Positions 25,389 through 37,489 of a stretch of 64,000 bases of DNA are shown one piece after another. Made by a program: the position numbers and the translations under genes. The stretch is taken from positions 32,397-96,396 of the forward strand of contig NZ_BAMO01000011.1 of the NCBI RefSeq assembly GCF_000615945.1. Reading direction: 5' to 3'. The first letter of the stretch is position 1, and each line of letters starts with the position of its first letter. The notes beneath the pieces were generated by a model. That model ran no database searches, was not told where the DNA came from, and saw only the letters and a program-made list of their open reading frames with translations. Origin of the DNA: Caldalkalibacillus mannanilyticus JCM 10596 (lineage in GTDB: Bacteria; Bacillota; Bacilli; Caldalkalibacillales; JCM-10596).

Positions 25389-28300
25389 TCACTCAAATCT
25401 TATAATATGACCACCATCGAAGAAATAGAGGTATTTTCCTATGATCGGCTGATTCCAGATAACTGAAAGAGCATAGGAATATAAGCGAATTTGTTCCTGG
25501 TATCTTTCCAGCATCGTTTTCTTGGCTAAATTGAAGTCTCCTTCAAAACGCTCTGAAATATTATCTGTCTTGTAATCGATCAGAATCAGTCCATCTTCTC
25601 TTGCTACTAAGCAATCTATCACCCCTTGAATTATCACTCGTTCATCCTCCCCTGTCCAATCTGGGAAGACCTCGCTAGCCTGAATACCAACGTTAAAGGG
25701 CAGCTCTTTATAGATCTTGATTGAGTCTTTTTCCTGCAACAGAAATTCCCCAATCTGACTCTGATAAAACTGTAAGATATATTCAATGGCTATAGACTCT
25801 CTCTCCAGCTCAGTAAGAATCTCTTTCCTATGAAGCTCATCTAATAATTCTGCAATTTCGCTAGCCTCTAATTTTCTATCTAGGGGAAGATGCTGCATAA
25901 CCGTATGCATGGAGGTTCCTTTCTCGGCTGCGCTTAGCCTAGCTGACTTCAAGAAAGCAGGTCTTTCCCTTAATGGGACAAATTCTGGTTGAATGAAATG
26001 CTCTTCATCTTCCAAAAATAACAGCTTTTTTGTCCTTTTTAATTCGGAAACAGATTGTTTCGCTAAATGATAGGTCGCCTGAGCAAAAGGATATTTCCAA
26101 GATAGGATGCGTTCAATCTCTTGCGCACTCTCACTGCTAAGTGGAACCCTCTCTCCTCTGGCTAAAGCCTGCTCTATTTTTTCATCGACTCCCTGTTGCA
26201 CTATCGAATCTGATAACATAAGGTCTTGGGAATCAACCCATTGAATGCTCCACTCAGAAGGATGCAGAAAGACGTCTTGAGCTTCTCCACTTCTTTTGTC
26301 CATGTGCTTCCCGTTTCCATCTTCATCTAATTCCACTCTAAGTCCTTTTGCATCACGGTGTCGAACCAAAGCAGGGCCTATCCAATCCAAATAGCATCTC
26401 GCTTGCAAGCGGTCATAATCACCTAAAATCCATTCCTCATGCTCGATATGGGTGCTCCATTGGTCTAGTACTTTGTCCGCATCGGATATGGTTCCGGTCA
26501 GGTATAATTTTTCCTTCGCTCTTGTTAAGGCAACGTAGAGAATTCTCATCTCCTCCGCTAACATTTCCTTGAGGACTCTACGCTTAATGGACATTTGCGG
26601 TAGCATGGGATAGCTGATCCTCTTCTCAACATCAACAAACTTACAGCCGAAGCCCAGATCCTTATGCATCAGATACTTTCGATTCACGTCCATCATGTTA
26701 AATTGCTTCGCTAATCCAGCAACAAAAACAACTGGAAACTCTAGTCCCTTGCTTTTGTGAATCGTCATGATTCGAACCACATCTTCTTGTTCTCCTAGGG
26801 CTCTAGCAGCGCCTAGATCTCGGCCTTTATCCTGCATTCGTTCAATAAAATTCAAGAAACGAAATAATCCTCGAAAAGAAGTGGCTTCATATTGTCTAGC
26901 ACGGTCATACAAAGCTTTTAAATTCGCTTGTCTCTGATTTCCTCCAGGCAAGCCCCCAACGAAATCATAATATCCCGTCTGCTTATAGATCGCCCAGATT
27001 AATTCGGACAATGCTCCTTGTCTGGCTTGTGTCCGCCACTGTTGCAGATTCTCTAGAAAGTGTGACAGCTTTTGACAAAGGAATTCTTCCTCTGTTGGCA
27101 TGACTTCCTGCACATAGGATCGCAAGGCACTGTAATAAGGTCCTTTTTTCTTGTGTAGGCGGATTTGAGCTAACTGCTCTTCATCTAGTCCCACTAAAGG
27201 CGAGCGCAGAACTGATGCAAGTGGAATATCCTGAAAAGGATTGTCAATAACCTTGAGTAAGGACAGCAGGACAGCAATTTCTGTCGCTTCGAAATAGCCC
27301 GTATTAAGTTCCGCATGAACAGGGATTCCTTGTTTCTTTAATTCCTCCACAATCGTAGGAGCCCAGACAGAGGTAGCTCGAAGCAGAATCACCATATCTC
27401 GATATTGAATGGGACGCAGAAGCTTGTTTTTGGGGTCAAAGACTTGAAAAGCAGGTGTCTGCTCTTTACCCAGAAGTTCTTTCATTTTCTGAGCCATCAT
27501 ACGGGCTTCAAGCTGAACAGCTTCGAGATCCTCTTGTTCTATCTCTCCTTCAACAAGCTCCTGATCCTCTACTGCTTCCTCTCCCCCTTGAAATGAAGGC
27601 TCTGTTTGAGGTGTGGTGCGAGTGATAAGAAACACTTCTACCTCCATATTCTCTGCTACGGGATAATCTGCCCCGACCTTCAATGCGGCTGCTTCGTTAT
27701 ACTCAATCTCTCCAACGGATTCATTCATGATTTGCTTAAAGAGGAAATTGGTTCCCTCCAGCACCTGCTCACGACTCCGAAAGTTTTTCGCCAAATCAAT
27801 TCGTAAGCCTTTTGGATTTACATCGAGCTCTTGTTGTTCAACAAATGTTCTAAAGGTCTTGTATTTTTGCAGAAAGAGGTTGGGATCAGCGAGTCGAAAT
27901 CGATAGATACTTTGCTTCACATCCCCCACCATAAATAAGTTTCCTTGTCCTGTATCTCCTCGCGTAATCAGTTGAATAATTGATTCTTGAACTAAATTGG
28001 TATCCTGATATTCATCTACCATGACTTCGATAAATTTTTCTCGATAGTCCTGAGCAGCAGGAGAAGGAATCAATGCAGGTATACTCAATGAACCTGCATT
28101 CTCGTGTTGCTCCAATAAAATGGCTAAGCAGAAGTGCTCCAAATCTGAAAAGTCGACGATCCCTTTTTGTTTTTTGACTAAAGCATAACGCTGAGAAAAC
28201 TCTTTCGTTAACTCTACTAGCGCAGAGATGGGAGCGGACATGTGGATGATGTCTTCCATATACTCCTGTAGAGGACGTTGAAACCATTCGCTCTTCAGTT

Positions 28301-29267
28301 TTGCCACTTGCTTTTTGACCTTCTCTCTCAAGCTTTTGACCTTTTCCTGTAAGGTTTTGTCTACTGCCTCTGACTTACATGCTTTTAATTTAGAAAAAGT
28401 CCTTTCTTGAAAAGCAGCGAAGGTTGCTTCCCACCCTTCATCTGATGCCTTTAAAAGCGTAGAAAGCAGTTCAATATCCTGCTCTAGATTATCTGCATAA
28501 GGCGCTGGACCTCCAGGAAGCATTGTTATTTCAAGCCCCTTACAAAGCACATCGATCAGTCCTGAGAATTGTAATCGAAGGTCATCCAGTAGATCAGAGG
28601 TCCACGATTCATGGTGATGTTGGGGCTGGTCCTCTGTTACCAGATATCTTTCTAGAAGCTGATCTAACCATTGGCTTGGAAATGGATGACTTCTAGAAAA
28701 TTCATATAGCGATAGAATTAAAGTGTAGATATCTCGATCTGTTCGATCCGAGCTAAAGCTATCAATGAAGCGAAAAAAAGCTTCATTCCCTTCAATACTA
28801 TATTGCTCTTCTAACAGCTCCTCTACTACTTCTTCTCGTAGAAGTTCCACCTCTATATCGTCAGCAATTCTAAACTTGGGGTCAATGTCAATCATATAAT
28901 AATATTTTTTAAGGACTTCTAAACAAAAAGAGTGAAGGGTTGAGATCGAAGCTCTGTTCAGCAAAGTTAATTGTCTTTTGAGATATAGAGAATCTGGATC
29001 TTTGACCAATTCTTTCTCTAGAGCTTCTCCAATTCTTTTCTTCATTTCAGCAGCGGCGGCGTTGGTAAAAGTGACAATGAGAAGGCGATCCACATCAACA
29101 GGATGGCCATGATCTACGATTCGTCTAATGATTCGCTCTACCAGTACAGCTGTTTTTCCTGAGCCTGCTGCGGCAGCAACAAGAATATCTTGTCCCCTAG
29201 CTACAATTGCCTGCCACTGCTCATCTGTCCATGTACTCCCTACTGGCTTCATCATCATCTTGCTCAT
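25389..29267 (-). CDS. addA: ATP-dependent helicase/nuclease subunit A (AddA)
   Basis: A 1292-residue UvrD-type helicase with a C-terminal RecB-type nuclease. Walker A: AAAAGSGKTAVL near residue 35; further motifs VDEYQDTNLVQ, GDVKQSIYRFRLAD, TIHKSKGLEFPVVF and ILYVALTRAKEKL. The nuclease motif LIDYKTDNISE is near residue 1225. With AddB it resects double-strand breaks up to Chi and loads RecA. The start follows GAGGAGGGGCAACGG and overlaps the addB end by 47 bases. It is the last gene of an sbcD-sbcC-addB-addA unit. The reading frame is intact. Confidence 0.97.
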   Translation of the reverse strand: MSKMMMKPVGSTWTDEQWQAIVARGQDILVAAAAGSGKTAVLVERIIRRIVDHGHPVDVDRLLIVTFTNAAAAEMKKRIGEALEKELVKDPDSLYLKRQLTLLNRASISTLHSFCLEVLKKYYYMIDIDPKFRIADDIEVELLREEVVEELLEEQYSIEGNEAFFRFIDSFSSDRTDRDIYTLILSLYEFSRSHPFPSQWLDQLLERYLVTEDQPQHHHESWTSDLLDDLRLQFSGLIDVLCKGLEITMLPGGPAPYADNLEQDIELLSTLLKASDEGWEATFAAFQERTFSKLKACKSEAVDKTLQEKVKSLREKVKKQVAKLKSEWFQRPLQEYMEDIIHMSAPISALVELTKEFSQRYALVKKQKGIVDFSDLEHFCLAILLEQHENAGSLSIPALIPSPAAQDYREKFIEVMVDEYQDTNLVQESIIQLITRGDTGQGNLFMVGDVKQSIYRFRLADPNLFLQKYKTFRTFVEQQELDVNPKGLRIDLAKNFRSREQVLEGTNFLFKQIMNESVGEIEYNEAAALKVGADYPVAENMEVEVFLITRTTPQTEPSFQGGEEAVEDQELVEGEIEQEDLEAVQLEARMMAQKMKELLGKEQTPAFQVFDPKNKLLRPIQYRDMVILLRATSVWAPTIVEELKKQGIPVHAELNTGYFEATEIAVLLSLLKVIDNPFQDIPLASVLRSPLVGLDEEQLAQIRLHKKKGPYYSALRSYVQEVMPTEEEFLCQKLSHFLENLQQWRTQARQGALSELIWAIYKQTGYYDFVGGLPGGNQRQANLKALYDRARQYEATSFRGLFRFLNFIERMQDKGRDLGAARALGEQEDVVRIMTIHKSKGLEFPVVFVAGLAKQFNMMDVNRKYLMHKDLGFGCKFVDVEKRISYPMLPQMSIKRRVLKEMLAEEMRILYVALTRAKEKLYLTGTISDADKVLDQWSTHIEHEEWILGDYDRLQARCYLDWIGPALVRHRDAKGLRVELDEDGNGKHMDKRSGEAQDVFLHPSEWSIQWVDSQDLMLSDSIVQQGVDEKIEQALARGERVPLSSESAQEIERILSWKYPFAQATYHLAKQSVSELKRTKKLLFLEDEEHFIQPEFVPLRERPAFLKSARLSAAEKGTSMHTVMQHLPLDRKLEASEIAELLDELHRKEILTELERESIAIEYILQFYQSQIGEFLLQEKDSIKIYKELPFNVGIQASEVFPDWTGEDERVIIQGVIDCLVAREDGLILIDYKTDNISERFEGDFNLAKKTMLERYQEQIRLYSYALSVIWNQPIIGKYLYFFDGGHIIRFE

Positions 29268-32200
29268 CCGTTGCCCCTCCTCTCTGACGGATCTGTTCTA
29301 ACATATTTTCTTTTGATTTGGCAGACAAGATGGTAAATTCATGCTCTTCCATATCCAAATCAAACTGACAGATCGTTCGATACTGACAAAATGTACATGC
29401 GATTTCTTTTTTCATTTTGAAAGGTTTAATATCAATCTTTCCTGACGTCATTTGTAAACCAATCGATTTGATCTGCTGACGAACAAAGCGTTTCATATGC
29501 TCGAAGTCCTGCTGACTAGCGACGGAGGAGTTGGAATAGAATTGTCCATCCTTTTTCAGAGCAACCGGAATCACTTCTGAGTATTGTGTTTCCAAGGTCG
29601 TATCCATCAGCTGTACAGCCTCCTGATCAGCCAGAACAAGCCCTTTCATTTTAAACTGTTTAAATAATTCTCTTTCAAGAATATCCGTTGGCAACGCCCC
29701 GGAATGATTGATCAGAGGATTATGAACATGAAAGTAAAGCACACCTGCCGGGATTGCTTCTGTTCCTAGCCAAGCTTTGGAGTGTGTAATCACAATATCT
29801 AAATAAGTTAACATCTGTAGGGAAAGACCATAGTACACCTTGGATAGATCAAGGATCGTCTGACTGGACTTATAGTCTACCACCCGGACCATCAATCCTT
29901 GTGAGCTTTCTGCTTGATCTACTCGATCAATCCGTCCGACCACTTCCATTTTGACCCCGTTATCTAAAGTAAAAACGAGTCCAGGGAGCTGTCCTTGCGG
30001 TCCAAATTCGATCTCCATTCCTATCGGGTAGAATTGACTGGATTTCGCGTGCTCACTTAAGACAGTGGTGGCTCTGCTAATCACCTGTTCCAGCTTTCTC
30101 TTGATATAATGATGGCGATGAGAGCTAGACAAAATGTTCTTCTGTAATTTAGGGGCTAGCTCCGCTACGACTGATTGGGCTAATTGTTTGCATTCATCCT
30201 TGCTTAACTCACGCCAACTTCTTCCGTTTTCTTTCAATAGATCGTCAATCATTTTTATGGAGGCATGGAAAAGCTGTCCCACATCAGGTGCTTCTAGCTT
30301 GTAGATCTGCCGCTCTTTCAACCTTAATCCGTGAGAAATAAATTGAGTAAAAGGACAAGCGGTAAACCGTTCCATTCGTGATACACTTAGTTGAATATAC
30401 TCACCATATAATTCTCTCGTTATGGCTTGAGCTAAAGGCTTAGCCTGATTCTGATAGTGCAGGCTAGAAAGAATGGAACATGTTTTTTCTTTCCACGCAG
30501 AATCCTGAATCATCCAATTATACACATCCCACCAGAAATCAGGAATCGAATATCCTCTTTTCCATTGTCGAATTTCGCTGGCTAGATAGGATAAAGTACT
30601 TTCAGGTGTGGCAAGGAAGAGCTTCTGTTGTTCTTCCGCTGTTTCATAGGGTTCATTTACAATAAGCTCTTCCTGCATCAGAGGAAAGAGTTGTTTTAAT
30701 CGGGGAAGGATGACCGATGGGGTTAAGGATTTTCCTTCCTCATCAGCTAAAGCATAGCTTAGCCATAATTTTTCAGAAGCTGTGCTCATCGCCGTATAAA
30801 TCACAAAGTGTTCATCCATCAGCTTCTGTCTACTGCTGGCTAATGTAGTCCCACCTTCTTCTAAGAGCTCTCTCTCCTCCTCGGTGATCAGTCCCTCCTC
30901 TTTCGGCTTTGCAGGTAATATTCCATCATTACAGCCTAAGATAAAAGCACATTTGACATTAGTAAAACGGCTGGTTTCAATATTCCCCACAAGCACTTGA
31001 TCCAATGCGGGTGGCACAAGAGCAAAACGCATGGAATCACAACCAGCAGCGATCATTTGAGAGAATAATTCAAGGGAAACGGATTCATCTCCCATGATCT
31101 CAACAAGCTGGTCCAGAAGATGAACAACAGCCTTCCAGACCTGATGGTGTTCCCTAGATAGACGCAGGTTTCCCTGAGCTTCAGCCTCTGCTCTCCAGCA
31201 ATCTATTTTTTCTGGAGCCTGAATTTCCTCTAGATAATAGTAGATCGCTTCGCACATTCCTCGCACATTTTCTGCCTTTTGCAACTTCTGTTGCAGCTTG
31301 TGAAGAGGATTAGCAATCATCTGGCGTAAAGCATTCATTCGCTCTTCTTCTGCCTCATGCTCTTCATTTCGCTCGAACTCCTCCTGCTCCTCCAGGCTAT
31401 TCACTAAAGAAAGCTGCCAGCGTTCTTTGTTTGTCCAGTTCTTTCCTTTGATCCCGTAAGCAAGGACATAATTCTCAAGCAGGTCAAATTCTTCTCGCAG
31501 CTCCTGTAGTTCTATCAAGCTGTCCCAAGGGAATATCAGGTCTGTTTTGATACAACGAAAAACAGCTTCATATCGCCAATTTTGCAAGAAACAATCAAAT
31601 GTGGAACGTAACAGTTCGATTAGTGGATGGTGTAGCATCGTTCGTTTCTGATCAATAAAGATCGGGATCTGATAATCCTGAAAAACGGTTTCTATCATAT
31701 CTTGGTAGAGGGCGACATCTCGAATCAAGAGGGCGATTTCTCGGTAGCGATAGCCTTCATCCCGCACTAAGCGAATCAATTGACGTGCCACGGCTTCCAC
31801 TTCTGTTCGGCGATTGACGCCTGCAAGCAGATGAACCTGCCCCTTTGAATCAAAGGCGACTGGGGGACGTTGATCATAATATTGTTCGATATGTGCCAGT
31901 GACATTTCATCCTTATAACGTAGTCCCGCCGTAAAATGCAGGGGAGACTCCAGCTTGATTTTTGCTGAAAGAGCTAGCTGGCGTAGCTGTTGATACGTCT
32001 TCGCTGTAGGATAGAACAGGTGAAGATCATGAGGAAGCTCCTGATCATATGGCTGATCGACGGTGAGAGCTATTTTGACCTCTACCACCCGTTTCATCAA
32101 AGCTTGGATTACCTGTTGTTCCTGAGGTGTAAATTGGTGAAAGCCATCGACGTATAGCTTCGCCTTGTTCAAATAGCTAGAGCTAGGAATCTTTTCGACG

Positions 32201-32751
32201 ATCCATTGTAAATAATCTTCCGAATCCATATATCTGCCCATTAAATACTGTTGAAAATCGGAGTAGATGAGCTGGAGATCATGCAGCTTGTCTTTTAGTA
32301 TTGGAGTCAATGGTTGCTCCTGTGCCTGTAATAAGTGTTCTGGAGATTGACAATATCGTTTACATTCTGTAATCATTTGTTCCAAATGCTCATAAAAGCC
32401 CTGTTGGTCACTTGATCTTTGAAATACTTTTAACTCGTGCTTCCTCGCTTCTATTATTCTTCTAAGAACCATAGAAATCCCTACACTATCGATATGGATT
32501 CTGGTGATTCCACCGACTTCTTGTAAAAGACGTAAGGCTAACCTAGAGAAGCTTAACACTTGAACATTCATCATTCCTTTTATTTCGGTTGAACGAATGA
32601 GCTCATATTCAGTCTGAAACGTCATTTGATCGGGTACTAAATAGATCAGCGGTGATTCTAAGGAGCTAGTTTGAATATGCTCTTTAATGAGATTTAATAA
32701 ATACGTGCTTTTCCCGCTTCCTGCTCGTCCCACAATAAATTGAAGAGACAT
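29221..32751 (-). CDS. addB: ATP-dependent helicase/nuclease subunit B (AddB)
   Basis: A 1176-residue partner of AddA. N-terminal Walker A: VGRAGSGKSTYLL. An iron-sulfur cluster is predicted from one Cys near residue 799 (FTACPFTQF) and three near 1118-1127 (CTFCQYRTIC), as in B. subtilis AddB. The nuclease motif VRVVDYKSSQT is present. AAAGGAGGAAGCAG precedes the ATG, and 20 bases separate it from the sbcC stop. AddB carries the Chi-scanning inactive helicase and the second nuclease domain. Intact. Confidence 0.97.
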   Translation of the reverse strand: MSLQFIVGRAGSGKSTYLLNLIKEHIQTSSLESPLIYLVPDQMTFQTEYELIRSTEIKGMMNVQVLSFSRLALRLLQEVGGITRIHIDSVGISMVLRRIIEARKHELKVFQRSSDQQGFYEHLEQMITECKRYCQSPEHLLQAQEQPLTPILKDKLHDLQLIYSDFQQYLMGRYMDSEDYLQWIVEKIPSSSYLNKAKLYVDGFHQFTPQEQQVIQALMKRVVEVKIALTVDQPYDQELPHDLHLFYPTAKTYQQLRQLALSAKIKLESPLHFTAGLRYKDEMSLAHIEQYYDQRPPVAFDSKGQVHLLAGVNRRTEVEAVARQLIRLVRDEGYRYREIALLIRDVALYQDMIETVFQDYQIPIFIDQKRTMLHHPLIELLRSTFDCFLQNWRYEAVFRCIKTDLIFPWDSLIELQELREEFDLLENYVLAYGIKGKNWTNKERWQLSLVNSLEEQEEFERNEEHEAEEERMNALRQMIANPLHKLQQKLQKAENVRGMCEAIYYYLEEIQAPEKIDCWRAEAEAQGNLRLSREHHQVWKAVVHLLDQLVEIMGDESVSLELFSQMIAAGCDSMRFALVPPALDQVLVGNIETSRFTNVKCAFILGCNDGILPAKPKEEGLITEEERELLEEGGTTLASSRQKLMDEHFVIYTAMSTASEKLWLSYALADEEGKSLTPSVILPRLKQLFPLMQEELIVNEPYETAEEQQKLFLATPESTLSYLASEIRQWKRGYSIPDFWWDVYNWMIQDSAWKEKTCSILSSLHYQNQAKPLAQAITRELYGEYIQLSVSRMERFTACPFTQFISHGLRLKERQIYKLEAPDVGQLFHASIKMIDDLLKENGRSWRELSKDECKQLAQSVVAELAPKLQKNILSSSHRHHYIKRKLEQVISRATTVLSEHAKSSQFYPIGMEIEFGPQGQLPGLVFTLDNGVKMEVVGRIDRVDQAESSQGLMVRVVDYKSSQTILDLSKVYYGLSLQMLTYLDIVITHSKAWLGTEAIPAGVLYFHVHNPLINHSGALPTDILERELFKQFKMKGLVLADQEAVQLMDTTLETQYSEVIPVALKKDGQFYSNSSVASQQDFEHMKRFVRQQIKSIGLQMTSGKIDIKPFKMKKEIACTFCQYRTICQFDLDMEEHEFTILSAKSKENMLEQIRQRGGATDEQDDDEASREYMDR

Positions 32752-32771
32752 CTGCTTCCTCCTTTCTTCAT

Positions 32772-35700
32772 TTACATGGTTTCTAGGTGAACGACACTTC
32801 CTCTGCCAGATGGCTCTGCAGGCTCAACTATAAGACGTCTAGCCAGCCTTGACCTCAATTCGGGTACATGACTAATCACTCCGACTGCTAATCTTTCTGT
32901 ATGCAACTGTTCTAAGGCAGAAACAACCGTTTCTAGCAGCTCCTGATCTAAGGTTCCAAACCCCTCATCCAAGAAGAAAAATTCTAAAGGATATTCACCA
33001 CGAAGCTGAATTTGAGCGGATAACGCCAAGGCTAAGGCTAGGGAAGTAAGAAAGGTTTCTCCCCCTGATAAGCTCGTGACTGGACGTTTTACTCCACCAT
33101 TCGCATCATCCCGTATGACAAATCCACCATTGGAATCCACTTCTAGTGCATAGCGTTGTCTAGATAAAAGACCTAAGCGCTGAGAAGCATCACGACTGAC
33201 TCTCATGAGTTGTTCTTGTGCCACGTATTCAACAAAGGCATTTCCCTTCAAGACTCGCTGGAGCTGGAGATGCATCTCCTTCTGCTGTACGACCTGCCTT
33301 CGTTGCTCCTCTAATTCAAGATACCGCTCATGCTTCATTTGTATATCGGCTAGGATGGCTTTGGTCGCTCCATGCTCCTGATTCGCTTCTGAAACCTTCT
33401 CTATCATTTCTTTTCGTGCACGGTTCCACTGTTCCCAATCCTCTTCTGTTATAGATTGTCCCTTCAGTAAGGACTGGATTCTGCTCTGCTCTAGAGCCCA
33501 TTTCGTTTCTTCACTCCGATAAGCATCAAGCTCTGCTTTCCAGCTTTCCATGTCCTTGGTAGAAACGAGGGCTCTCTCTACTTCTTCCAGGCTAGAAAAA
33601 AGGCTCTCTCGCAGCTGTTGATTCCAGCCTTCCTCAGACTTATGTTTTCTAGCCGTGGCTTGTTTCAAGGATTCATTGGCTACACTTTCTTCTCTTTCAA
33701 GCTGTTGTAGCTCTTCTCTAAGCTGATGCCAGACTTGGCTCAGTTCTTGTTCTTTATTTCTCCACTCCTGTAATTTTTCTGTTACTTTTTGTAGGGTGGC
33801 TTCTATTTCTAGAGTTCCCGCTTGTTCCTTGATTTGTCTTTCTTTGCGCCCAATTAGATCTTTTTTCTCCTTGAGCAGGGAAGCCTTCTCTGTCATAAGC
33901 AATTGAATTTGATTCATTTGCTCTTGTGCTTTTTGTTTTTTTCCCTCGCGCTCATCAATATATAATCTGCTTTTCTCTAGCCGTTCTTTAAGCTTTTCTA
34001 CTTTCTGATCCTTAATTTCTACTTCCTGCTGCAATGCTTCGATTTCCTGATATGAATACGGCGCGAAGCTAGCTATCCACTGCTCTTTCTTCACGTTAAT
34101 TTCCTGCCCCAAGAGCTCCAGCTTTCTTTCCCTTTGTGCTATCTCTTTCCTGATATTAGTGAGCTGCGCAGAAAGCTCTCTCCACTCTCGGGCTGTTTCT
34201 TGAAACAGCTTACGTATCTTACGACCCTCTTCTTGTAGTATTTGCCCTCTTTCATATCTGAGGTTGACGTGCTCGATACTCTCTTGAATAGAGTGTGAAG
34301 ATGTGGGCTCACATTCTTTTTCTAGGCTCACAGCGGTTTCCTGACATGAGAGAAGAACAGTATGCTGTACGATTGAAGACAACTTAATCTCTTGACCTTC
34401 TCCCACTTCCGTTAATTCAGTTAGTTGTTGCTCAAGAGCTATTTTCAATGTATCCAACTTAAATAGACTGTGCTTTGCCTGTTCTATTCGTTTTTTATGT
34501 TCTTCCACATATTCTATATTGAAATTTCTCTGCGTCCGTTTGTTCATATGTTCTAGTTTGTTCATATGATCTAACGATGATCCTTTGAACCACATACCGG
34601 ACAAGGTTCTCCCGATTGGAGTCGTTCCCTTAATTGAACCGCCAGCTGCTCTTCCTTTTCTTTCTCCCATTGCTTTTCAAGTTCAAGATGCTCTTCTTCT
34701 GCTCTATAAACTTCTGTTTCCAGCTTGGATTGAATGCTGTGAAGCACTCGGTGTTCTTCGAGTATCTTCTCGGCTGCGCTCTCAAGCTGTGCTTGGCACT
34801 CCTGCAATTTTGAGTTCAGCTGATTTTCTCTTTCAACCACTTGAATAAATTCACTTTGTTTGACTAAAAGCTCCCTGTCCCCTTCTTCCTTTTGCTTCAA
34901 GAGAAAAGAGATCTCTTTTTTCTCCTGACAAGCTTGTCCAACCTTGGTTCTTTCTGCGAAAGAAATCGTTAAGGCTTCTTCTTCTCTTTGCAGCGTGTTC
35001 TGTAACTGATAAGCGATGTCGAGTTCAGAGCACGTTTTTTGATAATGCTCTGTCCACTCCTGCTTTTGATTGGAATATTCACTTACCAACTGCTCTAAAG
35101 GAAGAATTTCTTTTTCGAGTTCCTTCATTTCTCTGAGTAATTCCATGGAATAACGTAATACAGATTGATATTCTTGGAGAATTGGCTGCTGTTCATCTCG
35201 TTCCCGAAGCCATTCTTGCAGCTTCTGGGCATGCTCCGCTTCTTCTTGCTTCTTCACTAGGAGGGCGGAGTCTACTTTTTCTTTTTTCTTATTCCACAAT
35301 TGACATTCTAGACTAGCTTCTTGATATTCTTCAATAGATGGTTTTAGCTTTAGAGCTGTAGAAGAATGTTCCCATTTCTTTTCTAGCTCTATGATTGCCT
35401 CTTTTTTTGCTTTTAAGCGCTCTCCTTCTTTTTCAACCTCTATTAACTCCATCTGCCAATTCCAAATTTGTTGTTTTGTTGAGTGACTTTCTTCGAGCTC
35501 TTTTCTTCGCTGTTCTAATTCAAGAACTTTTTGCTCAATCTCCTTCAAGCGTTGCTGCCATTCTTGCACCTTTTCAAGGGAAGCATCTCCCAAGCCTTGT
35601 TGCTCTGCTTGAAGCTTCTCTTCCTTTGATTTAAGGGATTGAATTCTCAGCCTTACCCGATCTGTTAGACGATCTCCGTATTTCTCCAAATGGAAGAGTC

Positions 35701-36213
35701 GTTGGAGCATTTGGCGTCGATCAGAGCCTTTAGGGTTAAAAATTCTGCAAATCTGCCTTGGGGTAAGACGACCGCTCTTGTAAAATCTTCATGTGTCAAC
35801 CCAAGAAGGGCTTCTATTTTCTCTGCGACCTCATTTGTCTTATCTGCTAAGACAAACGGTGGATCGCTTAATTCGATAAACCGACACAAGACGGTTCTCA
35901 CTTGAATATCACCATTTCTTTTGAAGCTTCTATCCACTTTATACCGCTTACAGCCCTTGGCATTCTCTAGTTCAAAGGTAAAGCTAACATGGATCTCATT
36001 CTCTGCGTGATTAATAATTCCTTGTGTATTATTAAGCGCTCGTTCTACTTTCCCATATAGAGCTAAGGTCATCGCATCCAGAATGGACGATTTACCGCTT
36101 CCAGTAGGTCCAAAAATACCAAAAACTCCTCCTTCACACAAGGAAGAGAAATGGATGTCTTGTTTTTCTCGAAAACTGTGTAATCCTGATAGGCTTAGAT
36201 GGATTGGTTTCAT
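32772..36213 (-). CDS. sbcC: Exonuclease subunit SbcC (two frameshifts)
   Basis: An SMC-like ATPase of about 1147 residues after repair. The N-terminal frame (36213-35665) has Walker A GIFGPTGSGKSSILDAM and the start PIHLSLSGLHSF. It breaks at 35729-35731, where one extra A gives TLKGSDRRQMLQRLFHLEKYG. The middle frame is coiled coil up to the zinc hook CPVCGSKDH, and breaks at about 34575; one extra base gives KDHPLDHMNKL. The last frame returns through coiled coil to the signature LSGGETFLTSLALALAL and Walker B FFLDEGFGTLDQELLE. The two repairs make the span divisible by three. With SbcD it cleaves hairpins and protein-blocked ends. Its ATG overlaps the sbcD stop by four bases. Confidence 0.93.
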
Positions 36214-37408
36214 TGGCTTACTTCCTCCGCTATTCCTTCATTCATTTCATCCTCTTCTTCCCGCAGGCACTCGAGAAAAATACGAACGAGTTCTTCCTCT
36301 GCTTCCGCTCCCCCACTTTGTTTTTCGTAAAAGCGGCGAAAGATATCATCAATTGGAATAGTAGAAACAGATACTTGCTCTATTGGCGAGCTCGTATCTT
36401 GAAAGACAGGTTTAATCTGAATGAAGCCTGGATGGATTTTGCGTAATTGATGAATTTGTTCCATGGTTAGCGCATGTTGTACATGCACTTCTACATCAAT
36501 CCAAGCATTCGGATCACGCCCCTCTTCCACCCATTGATAAATCTGGTTGATTCCTTCTGTGGCTTTCCACTTCACCAATGGTTTCCCACTCGCCAAATAA
36601 ATTTCTTTCATTTCCACTGCTTCACCTGGATTTATCTCCAGCATCGTCACCGATTTTGTATATCCGGATTCTGAAAAGCTATACGCTAGAGGAGAACCTG
36701 AATATCTAGCCAATGTCCTTGCCTTATGAATGGTTTGGGGGCGATGAAGATGCCCTAATGCCACATATTGTACATTGGCTGGGAGAGATTGAGGAGCTAC
36801 GGTATAGGCTCCCCCAACTTGAATCGGCCGTTCAGAATCGGACGGATCTCCCCCTGCTATGAATAGATGACTCATGGCAATATTCACTTCTTGAGAGTGA
36901 AAGTCTTTTGTCATTTGTGCAAACAACTGCGCTATTTTTTGATCATATTTCAACTGAAGACTCTCTTCTGTTTGATTTTCAGTTAACAGTTCTTTAAGTC
37001 TAGATTCCGATGGGTAGGCTAAAGCTGCCACATTCAGGCGTTGCTGACAGCTTGGAATATCAAACGAATAAGGAACTAATTCTGGATAACCAAGCAAGGT
37101 AATCCCATGCTGTTCTGCAAGAGGAGCCGCAGCGGCAAGTCGATCAGGATGATCGTGATTGCCCGCAATAACAACCACCTTCCGCTTCCCATAATCAGCA
37201 AGCCGAGCTAAGCTTTCGTAGAAAAGCTGCTCCGCAGCTGCTGGTGGATTCACAGTGTCGAAAGCATCTCCCGCTATAAGGATCACATCCGCTTTTTCTT
37301 CCCTAACAATTTGATGCAGTTCATCCAAAAATTCTTCTTGTTCCGCCAATCGCTACGCCCTTCCAATGTTTTCCCTAAATGCCAATCCGCTGTATGTAGA
37401 ATTCGCAC
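36210..37408 (-). CDS. sbcD: Exonuclease subunit SbcD (one frameshift)
   Basis: A metallophosphoesterase nuclease of about 399 residues after repair. The GTG at 37408, behind AGGGGGATATAAG, starts VRILHTADWHLGKTLEGRS, the standard SbcD opening with metal ligands. One extra base at about 37352-37354 then gives RLAEQEEFLDEL and the long frame 37349-36210, with LIAGDAFDTVNPP, VVIAGNHDHPDRL and VALGHLHRPQTI. The nuclease partner of SbcC (Mre11-like). First gene of the repair unit sbcD-sbcC-addB-addA; a weak LexA-like box lies upstream. Confidence 0.93.
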
Positions 37409-37489
37409 CTTATATCCCCCTAGAAAAAGAATGATCCTATACACTTCCGTCTATCTTGTTTATTCTCATTCTATCATAGGTGAAAAATA